From contig NZ_JAGEMN010000001.1 in the NCBI RefSeq assembly GCF_017921835.1, positions 1,853,874-1,917,873 of the forward strand: a stretch of 64,000 nt of DNA. Reading direction: 5' to 3'. Positions 45,510-54,254 of this stretch are shown here, in pieces (positions within the stretch are counted from its first letter, which is position 1; the number at the start of each line of letters is the position of its first letter). The notes under the pieces are model-generated. The model ran no database searches. It was not told the DNA's origin and worked only from the letters and a program-made list of their open reading frames with translations. This DNA is from Sporosarcina sp. 6E9. GTDB taxonomy: Bacteria; Bacillota; Bacilli; Bacillales_A; Planococcaceae. Both the position numbers and the translations under genes were made by a program.

Positions 45510-46457
45510 TCATGCATAGCAGAGAGTGGCTGCACCTATAACACCCACATCGTCCCCTAGCAATGCTGGCACAATACGGAATGTTTCGCGATATGGTTCC
45601 ATCACTAGATTCCTTGTTTTCTTAAGCACCGGTCTAAATAAATCATCGCCTGCTAAACTGACACCGCCGCCAATCACAATACAATCCGGATTAAATGTAT
45701 GCACAATGTTCTTCAATCCTAAGGCAACATAGTCAGTTACTTTATCAACAACTTCACTAGCGATCATGTCACCTTGTCGATTCGCTTCAAATAGATGCTT
45801 TGCTCCTATCGGTGTACCATCCTGTTTTGCAAGTTCTGTCATCAATGTGAAATTCTTCGCTGCCGCTACAGTTGCAAAACGGGCCATAGCGGTACCAGAT
45901 GCCAATACTTCCCAACAGCCAACTTGTCCGCAACTACATATTGCCCCCTCTTGACCGATCACTGTATGTCCTAGCTCCCCAGCAAATCCATTACTACCCA
46001 GCAATAATTTACCATCTAGAACGATACCTGAACCAATCCCAGTACTTAGCGTTACATAAACCATTGTCTTTGAATCTTTTCCAGCACCCGCATAATATTC
46101 GCCCCAAGCAGCTGCATTTGCATCATTCACAACTTTGACAGGAAGTTTAAGTTTAGACTCCATCTCCTGTTGAAGTGGAATATTAGACCACTCGGGCAAG
46201 TTAGTACCTTTTAAAATCAGACCTTTTTCTGTGTCCACAGCACCAGGTGATGCAACACCAACACCGGCTATCGGATAATCACCGCGCACCTCATTCACAG
46301 AGTTCACTAAACAATTGATGACCTCTTCTGCACTTTTAAGTGTCGTCGTCTGATATTGTACACGGTGAATAACGGTACCTTTTTGGTCATGTAATGCAGT
46401 CGCTATTTTTGTTCCACCCAGATCCACGCCTACAACATACGACATCTCATTCTCCAT
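45510..46457 (-). CDS. ROK-family sugar kinase
   Basis: A 315-residue kinase without a DNA-binding domain. ATP-site start GVDLGGTKIATAL, catalytic-region EWSNIPL and VVNDANAAAWGE, GELGHTVIG, and zinc motif CSCGQVGCWE. Closest in pattern to glucokinase/GlcK-like ROK kinases. GAGGG seven bases before the ATG at 46457 supports that start; an ATG at 46445 is also possible. It would phosphorylate the hexose released by the fucosidase pathway, but substrate specificity is not readable here. It is also a candidate for the missing amino-sugar kinase of region 3. Confidence 0.88.
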   Translation of the reverse strand: MENEMSYVVGVDLGGTKIATALHDQKGTVIHRVQYQTTTLKSAEEVINCLVNSVNEVRGDYPIAGVGVASPGAVDTEKGLILKGTNLPEWSNIPLQQEMESKLKLPVKVVNDANAAAWGEYYAGAGKDSKTMVYVTLSTGIGSGIVLDGKLLLGSNGFAGELGHTVIGQEGAICSCGQVGCWEVLASGTAMARFATVAAAKNFTLMTELAKQDGTPIGAKHLFEANRQGDMIASEVVDKVTDYVALGLKNIVHTFNPDCIVIGGGVSLAGDDLFRPVLKKTRNLVMEPYRETFRIVPALLGDDVGVIGAATLCYA

Positions 46458-46482
46458 TTCTCATCCCTCTTATTCGTTTAAT

Positions 46483-47178
46483 CTAGCTGCGCATTTGCTC
46501 TAATTGTTTTTTTACATCCGTAACAACTTCAGCGTCGACAGGATACATAAAACTTCGATTCACGCGAACCCCTGAACCTAGATGAACCTGCTCCACCCCA
46601 GTTTCTTCGATCAAGAAAGCTAGTGATTCTGGCGTTACACCACTGCCCGCTATAATTTTGATAGACTTATTTTCACACTGCTTCACCAATTTTTTAAGTT
46701 GTTCAGCTGATTCTGGTGCCGGTGCTGGTCCCCCAGATGTTAATATCTGATTGATTTGCGGGAAACTCGAAATCGTTTCTAATGCTTCGAACTGATTATC
46801 TACAAAATCAAATGCACGGTGGAAAGTAACATCTAAACCTTCCGCTTCTTGTAAGAGAAGCGAAATTGCATCTGTATCAACTTTATTATTTTCAGTTAAT
46901 GCACCAATCACAATACCCGCCGCCCCAACACGCTTTATATGTCGAATATCGGTCACCATGACAGATAAATCATCTTCTGTATAATGAAAACCTCGATTAT
47001 GAGGGCGGACAATCACATTCACTGGAATCTTAACACCGTTCACAACCGACTCTGTCAAACCTAAACTCGGCGTTAGTCCATCCTCCGATAAAGCAACACA
47101 AAGTTCTATCCGATCAGCGCCAGCTTGTTCTGCAATAACCGCATCTTCTAAACTTGTCGCAATAATTTCTAATACCAT
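46483..47178 (-). CDS. CutC-family TIM-barrel protein
   Basis: A 231-residue protein: LEIIATSLEDAVIAEQAGADRIELCVALSEDG at the start, then VNVIVRPHNRGFHYTEDD, TFHRAFDFV and ILTSGG near the centre, all typical of CutC. Historically linked to copper homeostasis, but in Firmicutes it often sits in sugar operons, so the name should not be taken as function. The ATG at 47178 has AGGAG eight bases upstream; the GTG at 47187 does not. Its neighbours are a ROK kinase and an asparaginase-II homologue. Confidence 0.9.
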   Translation of the reverse strand: MVLEIIATSLEDAVIAEQAGADRIELCVALSEDGLTPSLGLTESVVNGVKIPVNVIVRPHNRGFHYTEDDLSVMVTDIRHIKRVGAAGIVIGALTENNKVDTDAISLLLQEAEGLDVTFHRAFDFVDNQFEALETISSFPQINQILTSGGPAPAPESAEQLKKLVKQCENKSIKIIAGSGVTPESLAFLIEETGVEQVHLGSGVRVNRSFMYPVDAEVVTDVKKQLEQMRS

Positions 47179-47247
47179 ATCAACCACTCCTCCATATGTT
47201 TAACTTAAATTTGCTATTAACAATTCCATTCTTATCTATTCCAAAGT

Positions 47248-48240
47248 TTATAATCTTACTTTCGTTTCACCGATAGGTTTTCCGTTATCATTCAGAATTT
47301 CCTCAGAGCGGATTGCAAGTAAGTTTTCTATTGTTTTTTTATTGCTGTAATTTAACTTCTCAAGTATATCAGCAACCAATATAGGCCAGACCAGTTCAGA
47401 ACCACTTGAAACCTTTAAAGCAATACTGATCCGTTCGTTTTTTAGAGCTAAACAATACACGCCTTGTGCGCCACCTTTGGCAATAATATTATCATCCTCA
47501 AGCAACACGCTACAGATAAAATTATGAGATGCAATAATCTCCGGATGTGCATTCATCACTTCACCAATTTTAATCACGGCTTGCGCTGTCTTTTCATCTT
47601 TGATTAAATCAGGTGCAACAAATTTCAAGTAAGAAATCGCCATATTCTTGAGAGGGACACCATAAACGGGCGCACCACAACCATCCATACCTTTATGAAT
47701 ATTCTCTACTGGTGTTTCAGAAAGCTCGAATAAATGTGCTAAAATTTCGGTCTGTAACGGATGATTCGGATGATCATAGCTAGTTAGATCGAAACCGTTT
47801 TCTTTTGCATAGGCGAGGAACCCTAAATGTTTTCCCGCACAATTATGAAGTAACTTTCTCTTCGGCTTATGATTCCAAATATATTGCTCTTTCGCTTCAT
47901 CATTTAGCGGATAGCTCGCACCACAAATTAGCAGGTCTTCCGTTAAACCTAGTTTATCCATCAAGCTTTCAAGTGCTTCTTGATGGTACTTTTCACCTCG
48001 CTGCGATGCTGTGAATAAGGCAGCTTCTTGTTGAGTAAGCTTATATTTATCAATGATATTCGTTGAAAATATCGGAATCGCCTGGATTAGTTTCATCGCT
48101 GATCGATAATAAACATGACTCTCTATATTTCCTTTTTCATATATAACTTCTTTTCTATCATTAACAACACAAATAATTCCTTGATGACTATTTTCAAGAT
48201 GTCCACCTCTGTATTCTTCTACAATTACTGGGTTTGTCAT
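47248..48240 (-). CDS. asparaginase-II family protein
   Basis: A 330-residue protein of the rhizobial-type L-asparaginase II family (distinct from AnsA/AnsB): VEEYRGGHLENSHQG at the start, SAMKLIQAIPIF, ASQRGEKYHQEAL, NHKPKRKLLHNCAGKHLGFL and GMDGCGAPVYGVPL. The conserved Ser-Ala-x-Lys and Cys-Ala-Gly-Lys-His segments look intact. GAGGTG precedes the ATG. It is first in an operon with CutC, a ROK kinase and GH29 fucosidase, behind a strong promoter. It could hydrolyse Asn or a glycosylated or acylated amide; which is unknown. Confidence 0.88.
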   Translation of the reverse strand: MTNPVIVEEYRGGHLENSHQGIICVVNDRKEVIYEKGNIESHVYYRSAMKLIQAIPIFSTNIIDKYKLTQQEAALFTASQRGEKYHQEALESLMDKLGLTEDLLICGASYPLNDEAKEQYIWNHKPKRKLLHNCAGKHLGFLAYAKENGFDLTSYDHPNHPLQTEILAHLFELSETPVENIHKGMDGCGAPVYGVPLKNMAISYLKFVAPDLIKDEKTAQAVIKIGEVMNAHPEIIASHNFICSVLLEDDNIIAKGGAQGVYCLALKNERISIALKVSSGSELVWPILVADILEKLNYSNKKTIENLLAIRSEEILNDNGKPIGETKVRL

Positions 48241-48371
48241 TATTTACACCTCTTTTTACTGTATATACTTTTCTATGAATCTTCTCTAATCTGTGGAGAG
48301 TATTTGTTAGCCTATCATTTAACGCAACGATATTACGCATTTAGTTTATTTTCTTCCACGATGTTGTTAAA

Positions 48372-48400
48372 ACTATAGGATAAGGAAATATATATGTCAA
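48372..48400 (-). promoter_or_regulatory. strong sigma-A promoter of the asparaginase-fucosidase operon
   Basis: On the minus strand TTGACA (48395-48400), a 17-base spacer and TATAGT (48372-48377). Just upstream is the inverted repeat TATTCC / GGAATA (48406-48411, 48420-48425), possibly a regulator site. The remainder of the 365-base spacer 48241-48605 holds only the terminator below. Confidence 0.7.
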
Positions 48401-48481
48401 CTGCCTATTCCATATATTCGGAATACAAGTAGTAATCAAGAATTCGTTAAGTACTAGGAAATTCATTACTGTTAACCATGT

Positions 48482-48522
48482 AAAAAAGCTCACGCTATGA
48501 ATGAAGTTTTCATAGCGTAAGC
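48482..48522 (-). terminator. terminator of the operon ending at 48606
   Basis: A 14-bp stem GCTTACGCTATGAA / TTCATAGCGTGAGC on the minus strand with one G-U pair and a 7-base loop, followed by TTTTTTA. Confidence 0.9.
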
Positions 48523-48605
48523 CTCAGCTTTGGAAAGGTATTGCACTATTCCTATGTTGTTTTGATGAGATTCTTAAAGTGTAAAACCCGAGACATTTAC
48601 TTTCT

Positions 48606-49574
48606 TTACACCCACCACATATCCGTAGGTTGGTCTTTTATCAATACAGACTTCAAGTTCGTCACAGCACGTGAAAATCCTTCGTCAACGGACATTAGAG
48701 GATCTTCATGTTCAATACTGACGACAAAATCATAACCGAAGGTGCGCAGTGCGCTCATCATATCGGACCATTCTTGTATGCCATGGCCACAGCCTACAGA
48801 TCTAAATGTCCACGCGCGCGACTGCACATCTCCGTATGGTTGCATATCTGTTAATCCGTGCATGTTCACGTTTTCTTGGTCGATGAACGTGTCCTTTGCA
48901 TGGAAATGATGAATCGCATTTTCTTTTCCTAAAATCTTGATTGCAGCGACTGGATCAATGCCTTGCCACCAAAGATGACTTGGATCGAGATTTGCACCGA
49001 TTGCTGGTGAAGTCGCTTCTCTCAATTTCAACATGGTGTACGGCGTGTGAACTGAAAATCCGCCGTGAAGTTCGATGCCGATTTTCACGCCATGATCTTC
49101 CGCAAATTCCCCTTGTTCTTTCCAGTACGGAATGAGTTTCTCTTCCCATTGCCAGTTATAAATGTCCGTGTACTCTGTCGGCCACGGAGAAATTGGCCAA
49201 TTTGGTTGTGTAGAGTCTTCGTTTGATCCAGGGGTTCCTGAAAAAGTATTCACCACGGGAACATCTAAAAGTTGTGCGAGTTTCACCGTTTTCACGAATG
49301 TTTCATGCGCTTCCCCGGCAATTTGTTGATTCGGCGAAACGGGATTTCCGTGACAGCTGAACGCGCTAATGGTTAAGCCGCGTGAATGAACTTTATCCAA
49401 ATATTCTTTTCGTTTATCTTCGCTCGCGAGAAGTTCATCGACATTACAATGTGCATCTCCCGGATAACCGCCTGTACCGATTTCGATTGCATCTAAGCCT
49501 GCTGCTTGAACATGGTCAAGCATTTCTTCAAATGATTTATCTGCGAATAACACCGTAAATACACCTAGTTTCAT
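48606..49574 (-). CDS. sugar isomerase/epimerase TIM-barrel protein, copy B
   Basis: A 322-residue paralogue of 31209-32177, collinear over its whole length and nearly unchanged from DPSHLWWQG to the C-terminus. The metal-site residues in IELHGGF, DPSHLWW, HFHAKD and SIEHEDP are all kept. GGGAGG precedes the ATG. It is last in an operon of importer, LacI, ThuA and Gfo/Idh, and has its own strong terminator. The same Gfo/Idh-then-TIM order was once present at 57.6 kb, where only a remnant is left. Confidence 0.92.
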   Translation of the reverse strand: MKLGVFTVLFADKSFEEMLDHVQAAGLDAIEIGTGGYPGDAHCNVDELLASEDKRKEYLDKVHSRGLTISAFSCHGNPVSPNQQIAGEAHETFVKTVKLAQLLDVPVVNTFSGTPGSNEDSTQPNWPISPWPTEYTDIYNWQWEEKLIPYWKEQGEFAEDHGVKIGIELHGGFSVHTPYTMLKLREATSPAIGANLDPSHLWWQGIDPVAAIKILGKENAIHHFHAKDTFIDQENVNMHGLTDMQPYGDVQSRAWTFRSVGCGHGIQEWSDMMSALRTFGYDFVVSIEHEDPLMSVDEGFSRAVTNLKSVLIKDQPTDMWWV

Positions 49575-49595
49575 AAATAAAACCTCCCAGTATTT

Positions 49596-50621
49596 TTAGA
49601 TTCTAGCAAACTGTTTCGTTTTCATTGATTCCAACGCGCCTAAAATCACTTCTAATGACTTCTTGCCTTCTTCACCGTTAATAAGCGGCTCAGTGTTTTC
49701 AATAATTGCATCTACAAAATGATTGATCGTATGTGTCGTTGTTTGACCGCCTTCAGCGTTTGACTGAATACCGCCTAATGCATAGTTGACGACTTCGCCC
49801 GTTTTATATTGAACGATTAAGGAATAATTAGGGTCATCTTCAATACGTAAAATCGCTTTTTCACCGTAAATAATTGTAGAATTATCTTCTTTGGCCGAAT
49901 AAGCCCAGCTCGCAGCGAGTGTTCCGATAATCCCGCTATCTGTCTTTAAAATACAAACCGCATTGTCATCCACATCGGTATTTTCCTTTGCGTTTGTTTC
50001 GATAAAACCAGCGACTTCAACGAACTCTTCTCCAAGTAAGAATCGAAGTAAGTCTGCCTTATGAACACCAAGATCGCCCATTGCGCCGATAAATGCTTGA
50101 TCCTTTTTAAAGAACCAGCTATCCGCACCATCAACGCTCCACTGTTCAGGTCCGCCGTGTCCAAATGCTGTTCGGAAACTATAAATCTTTCCAATTTCAC
50201 CATTGGCAATTAATTGTCTCGCCTTCGCATGGGAAGGAACGAAACGTTGGTTATGCGCGATCATAAGTTTTTTATTCGCTTCCGTTGCAGCTTTAATCAT
50301 ATCTTCCGCTTCTTCTTTAGATGTTGCCATCGGTTTTTCGCATAATACATGGCATCCCGCGTTCAATGCAGCTATCGAAACTGGCGCATGTAAGTAGTTT
50401 GGTAGACAAACGCTCACCGCATCTAATTTTTCGTTTTCCAACAATTCTTCATAACTCGTATAAGATTTAGCCTTATACTTGCTTGCCATTTCCACGGCTC
50501 TTTCTTCGACAATGTCGCAAACCGCTACAATTTCTACTGCATCATTATTTTTATACTCGATTAAATGTCTATGCCTTGCGATACTTCCGCATCCAATAAC
50601 AGCTACTTTTAACTTTCGCAT
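49596..50621 (-). CDS. Gfo/Idh/MocA-family oxidoreductase
   Basis: A 341-residue oxidoreductase with complete motifs: AVIGCGSIARHRHL, LCEKPMATS, and AMGDLGVHKADLLRFLL with Asp/His. The segment FGHGGPEQWSVDGADSWFF suggests a sugar-loop of its subfamily. The ATG at 50621 has AGGAG eight bases upstream; the longer frame overlaps the ThuA gene. It is collinear with 57637-58662 (same length, clearly paralogous). It lies between ThuA and the TIM-barrel gene, and the three may form one pathway. Confidence 0.92.
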   Translation of the reverse strand: MRKLKVAVIGCGSIARHRHLIEYKNNDAVEIVAVCDIVEERAVEMASKYKAKSYTSYEELLENEKLDAVSVCLPNYLHAPVSIAALNAGCHVLCEKPMATSKEEAEDMIKAATEANKKLMIAHNQRFVPSHAKARQLIANGEIGKIYSFRTAFGHGGPEQWSVDGADSWFFKKDQAFIGAMGDLGVHKADLLRFLLGEEFVEVAGFIETNAKENTDVDDNAVCILKTDSGIIGTLAASWAYSAKEDNSTIIYGEKAILRIEDDPNYSLIVQYKTGEVVNYALGGIQSNAEGGQTTTHTINHFVDAIIENTEPLINGEEGKKSLEVILGALESMKTKQFARI

Positions 50622-50638
50622 GTTTTCCACTCCTAAAT

Positions 50639-51364
50639 TCATTCGTTATAGTTTGCTAATTTTTCTAATGGCTTAGCGTTTCCGTAAACTGGTGTTGGTG
50701 TATTCGTATTTTCAGCCCATTTGACTGCATTACGAATTACTTTTTGTATATCTTCATTATGATAAGTCGGGTACGTTTCATGACCTGGACGGAAATAGAA
50801 GATCTTTCCGTTCCCACGTTTGAATGTTGCACCGCTGCGGAAAACTTCTCCACCTTCGAACCAGCTGACAAAAACCAACTCGTCTGGAGCCGGAATGTCA
50901 AAGTGTTCCCCGTACATTTCTTCTTTTTCGAGTTCAATATATTCCCCGATGCCTTCCGTAATTGGATGGGTCGGATCGACTACCCATAAACGTTCCTTTT
51001 CATCTGCTTCACGCCATTTCAAATCGCAAGTCGTACCCATGAGCGTCTTGAAGATTTTAGAGAAATGAGCTGAGTGTAAAACGACTAAGCCCATGCCTTC
51101 TAACACACGTTTTTTCACGCGTTCAACAATCGCATCGTCGACTTCATCATGCGCGAGATGTCCCCACCAAATGAGTACATCTGCATGACTCAATACTTCT
51201 TCGGATAAACCATGTTCAGGTTCATCGAGCGTTGCCGTTGTAACTGTATGAGCATCCTCTCTTAAAAAGTTTGCTATGCAGCCGTGAATTCCTTCTGGAT
51301 AAATATCCGCTACAACTGGATTTTTCTTTTCATGGCGGTTTTCATTCCATACGACAATGTTCAA
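50639..51364 (-). CDS. ThuA-family protein
   Basis: A 241-residue ThuA domain protein with a class-I-glutamine-amidotransferase-like fold: [55 protein letters not shown] and a C-terminal [16 protein letters not shown]. ThuA works with the Gfo/Idh enzyme ThuB in rhizobial trehalose and related disaccharide breakdown through 3-keto sugars. Here it also precedes a Gfo/Idh gene. Start TTG with GGAGAGA upstream. Exact reaction unknown. Confidence 0.9.
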   Translation of the reverse strand: MNIVVWNENRHEKKNPVVADIYPEGIHGCIANFLREDAHTVTTATLDEPEHGLSEEVLSHADVLIWWGHLAHDEVDDAIVERVKKRVLEGMGLVVLHSAHFSKIFKTLMGTTCDLKWREADEKERLWVVDPTHPITEGIGEYIELEKEEMYGEHFDIPAPDELVFVSWFEGGEVFRSGATFKRGNGKIFYFRPGHETYPTYHNEDIQKVIRNAVKWAENTNTPTPVYGNAKPLEKLANYNE

Positions 51365-51400
51365 AGATAATCTCTCCTTTATTTGCTTGTTGCATTGATT

Positions 51401-51418
51401 GATGCAATCGGTTGCATC
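51401..51418. promoter_or_regulatory. LacI-type operator between the LacI and ThuA genes
   Basis: GATGCAATCGGTTGCATC: 7-bp inverted arms around TCGG. It shares the core TGCAAnCGGTT with the sites at 55583 and 55649, so one LacI protein, probably that encoded at 51442-52467, is expected to bind all three. Confidence 0.6.
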
Positions 51419-51441
51419 ACTAGTTAAAATTTAGGCGTAAC

Positions 51442-52467
51442 CTAAACTTTTAACGTCATACACGATTTTCTTTCGTGAATAACGGTCGGAATAATTACGC
51501 TCTTTTTAAACATATCAGGATCATTGATAAGCTCTATCAAGCAGTTTGCCGCTTCATAGCCCAATTGAAATATCTGTATATCGACTGATGTTAATGGAGG
51601 ATTGGACACTTCCGAAATCATCGAATTATTAAAGCTGATGATACTTACATCATCGGGTACTTTGATATTACGCTCCCCTAAAGCAGTCAATGCGATCAAT
51701 GCATTTAAATCATTTGGAATGATAAGCGCTGTTGGCGGTTCAGGTAGATTCATTAATTCGGCAACCACTTGTTTTCCGTGTTCAGCGTCCAAGTGCGAAT
51801 CTTTAATATAAGCATCTGATACAACTAAATTTTTAGCTTTCATCGCTTGTAAGAAACCATTTAATCTTGCTTCCCCTACTTCGAACTCAGTATCTGCGCC
51901 GATAAAAGCAATTTTTTCATGACCAAAATCTAATAAATATCTTGTCGCTTCACTAGCCGCTTGCACATTATCATTATCAACAAACATAATATTTCCCGAT
52001 TCGATTAACGGCTTTCCGATGACGACAAAAGGAATACCAGATTCGATTAAATAAGGAACAACTTTATCATCTTTTTTCGAGTATAAAATAATGATACCGT
52101 CTACTCTTTTTCCGCCGACCATCTTAACCGTATCATTAAAAATTTCTTCTTCGGATTCACCTGTCGTGAGACTGATGCTGAAATCATACTTGCTACATAA
52201 CGCACTAATTCCGCGAATGACTTCAGGAAAAAAAGTATTATGCATCGACTCTTTTGTCGAGTTCTTCATAACAATCCCGATTGTTTTCGTCGATTTTTGA
52301 GCCAGAATACGCGCATTATAATTCAACTGGTAGCCCATTTCCTCCATGATTTTATGAACTTTACGTTTTGTCTTCTCACTAATTAATGGGCTATCTGAGA
52401 TTACACGAGAAACGGTTGATGGAGCTACGTTTGCCCGTGCTGCGACATCTTTGATGGTGACCGACAT
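51442..52467 (-). CDS. LacI-family transcriptional regulator
   Basis: A 341-residue regulator: TIKDVAARANVAPSTVSRVISDSPLI (residues 3-28) then ligand-binding domain with TIGIVMKNSTKES, GKRVDGIIILYSKKDD, FVVIGKPLIESG and PDDVSIISFNNSMISEVSNPPLTSVDI. Resembles maltose-type MalR/GlvR-like LacI members. GGAGTG precedes the ATG. It lies within the importer-ThuA string and is probably autoregulated through the TGCAAnCGGTT sites. Confidence 0.93.
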   Translation of the reverse strand: MSVTIKDVAARANVAPSTVSRVISDSPLISEKTKRKVHKIMEEMGYQLNYNARILAQKSTKTIGIVMKNSTKESMHNTFFPEVIRGISALCSKYDFSISLTTGESEEEIFNDTVKMVGGKRVDGIIILYSKKDDKVVPYLIESGIPFVVIGKPLIESGNIMFVDNDNVQAASEATRYLLDFGHEKIAFIGADTEFEVGEARLNGFLQAMKAKNLVVSDAYIKDSHLDAEHGKQVVAELMNLPEPPTALIIPNDLNALIALTALGERNIKVPDDVSIISFNNSMISEVSNPPLTSVDIQIFQLGYEAANCLIELINDPDMFKKSVIIPTVIHERKSCMTLKV

Positions 52468-52488
52468 AGGTCTTCACTCCAACTCGAT

Positions 52489-53307
52489 TTATTTAACGGC
52501 ACCCTCGGAAACGCCTTCAATTATTTGCTTTTGCGCAAAGAAGTAACCGATGATCACTGGAATTATCGCAATCGTTAAGCCAGCTAATGCTAAATGCCAT
52601 TGTTTTGTATATTGTCCGAAGAAAAGGAACATTTTAATCGGAATCGTCGCATTTTCATCCGAAAGGATTAAGGAAGGCAATAGGTAATCATTCCAAATCC
52701 AAATCACATTTAATATGCCGACTGTAACGGAAATTGGTTTCAATAACGGAAATATGATATGCCAAAAGACTTGAAATTTATTGGCACCGTCGATAATTGC
52801 AGCTTCATCCAATGAAGTCGAAATTCCGGTCATTGCTCCGTGGTATAAAAATATCGATAAACTCGAACCGAATCCTAAATACATGAAGATTAAGCCAGCA
52901 CGGTTCAACATATCAGCTTTACTAAACAGTGAAACGAGTGGAATCATGACGGACTGAAACGGAATGAGCATTGCTGCGACAAAAAGTAATAGAATAAGGC
53001 CGCTCAGCTTACTTTTGTTTCGAGCAAGTGCATATCCAGCCATCGAAGAAAAAAGAATAATAATTCCTACGCCGACAACTGTGATGAGTAAAGAGTTGAA
53101 CAGGGAATTTATAAAGTCCAAGTCTTGAAAAGCTTGAACAAAGTTATTCGTTTCAAACCCTTCTGGCAGCCCAAGTACCCCTGAGAAAATTTCCTTTTTT
53201 GTTTTGAATGCGTTCACAATCATTAAGTAAAAAGGCGAAATCCATAATAATGCGAGTAAGAGGCCGATAATTTCAATGATGATTAGATTACGTTTCTTAT
53301 CTTTCAT
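52489..53307 (-). CDS. sugar ABC transporter permease (MalG type)
   Basis: A 272-residue six-segment permease: PFYLMIVNAFKTKKEI at the start, EAA loop DEAAIIDGANKFQVFWHIIFPLL, C-terminus KQIIEGVSEGAVK. Start overlaps the previous permease stop by one base. GGAGG lies upstream. Followed 21 bases on by the LacI gene. Confidence 0.92.
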   Translation of the reverse strand: MKDKKRNLIIIEIIGLLLALLWISPFYLMIVNAFKTKKEIFSGVLGLPEGFETNNFVQAFQDLDFINSLFNSLLITVVGVGIIILFSSMAGYALARNKSKLSGLILLLFVAAMLIPFQSVMIPLVSLFSKADMLNRAGLIFMYLGFGSSLSIFLYHGAMTGISTSLDEAAIIDGANKFQVFWHIIFPLLKPISVTVGILNVIWIWNDYLLPSLILSDENATIPIKMFLFFGQYTKQWHLALAGLTIAIIPVIIGYFFAQKQIIEGVSEGAVK

Positions 53308-54167
53308 TACATGTCGACCTCCTTTTTCTTATTGTAATAAACTTGCGTGATTGCGACCGCTGCCACAATGACGAAGAAAATGACCGCTTTTGATTGGGCG
53401 AAAGCCATTTTATTTTCAGTAAAGGCAGTTTTCACAATGTTCATCGCAACCATTTGTGTTGAGTTAAACGGACCACCATTTGTTAAGGATAAGTTTTGAT
53501 CATAGATTTGAAATGAATTCGACAACGTTAGAAACATACTAACCGTGAAAGCTGGTGCCACTAATGGAAACGTGATGTTTCGAAAACGTTGGAAACTAGA
53601 AGCCCCATCGATTTCCGCAGCTTCCAGCAAGTCCTTCGGTATATTTTCTAGGTAAGCAATATAAATAATCATTATGTAACCGGCCATTTGCCATGACGTT
53701 AAGATGACGAGTCCCCAGAAGCCAGTTGCAGTTGTTGACAACCACCCTGTTAACGCTTCGATTCCAAGTAAATCTCCTAAGTTTCCAAAAACACTTATGA
53801 AAATAAACTGCCATATGAATCCTAAGATGAGCCCACCGATTAAGTTCGGCATAAAGAAGACAGTTCTCATTAAATTATTTGTTTTAAGATTACGAGTGAC
53901 CAGCAATGCGAGTCCTAATCCTAAAAAGTTTAGGAGGATGACCGAGCAAATTGCAAATTTAGTCGTAAACCATATCGATGCTCTGAATTCGGCATCTTTA
54001 AATAATGTGATGTAGTTCTTAAAACCAAGAAATTCAGTCGCCACCATGCCATTCCAATTCGTAAAAGAGTAAATAAACCCGTAAACAAATGGGACAAGGA
54101 TAACAAGACTTAAACTTAAGATGACCGGTGTTAAAAACAACCAGAATGAAAAATCACGATTTCGCAT
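53307..54167 (-). CDS. sugar ABC transporter permease (MalF type)
   Basis: A 286-residue permease: FWLFLTPVILSLSLVILVPFVYGFIYSFTNWNG start region, EAA loop LEAAEIDGASSFQRFRNITFPLV, and SNSFQIYDQNLSLTNGGP. The ATG at 54167 has GGAGG eight bases upstream, better than the ATG/CTG at 54176. A strong hairpin (54194-54234) separates it from the binding-protein gene. Confidence 0.91.
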   Translation of the reverse strand: MRNRDFSFWLFLTPVILSLSLVILVPFVYGFIYSFTNWNGMVATEFLGFKNYITLFKDAEFRASIWFTTKFAICSVILLNFLGLGLALLVTRNLKTNNLMRTVFFMPNLIGGLILGFIWQFIFISVFGNLGDLLGIEALTGWLSTTATGFWGLVILTSWQMAGYIMIIYIAYLENIPKDLLEAAEIDGASSFQRFRNITFPLVAPAFTVSMFLTLSNSFQIYDQNLSLTNGGPFNSTQMVAMNIVKTAFTENKMAFAQSKAVIFFVIVAAVAITQVYYNKKKEVDM

Positions 54168-54193
54168 TAGCAGCACCTCCGATGTAAATGATA

Positions 54194-54234
54194 ACAGCTA
54201 ACAAAAATCTTTTTAGGAGGTTTTTGTTAGCTGT
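54194..54234 (-). terminator. intercistronic hairpin after the binding-protein gene
   Basis: A perfect 14-bp stem ACAGCTAACAAAAA / TTTTTGTTAGCTGT with a 13-base loop. On the minus strand the T-stretch is inside the stem. An operator-like TGTAAATGATAACA (54183-54196) overlaps one arm. It probably protects the binding-protein mRNA or lowers permease expression. Confidence 0.6.
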
Positions 54235-54254
54235 ATTTTTCTATCTATTTCTGA

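Noticed and set aside
46483-47178. Copper-homeostasis role for CutC
   Set aside because: No copper transporter, chaperone or regulator is nearby and the operon is for sugars; the family name alone is not evidence.
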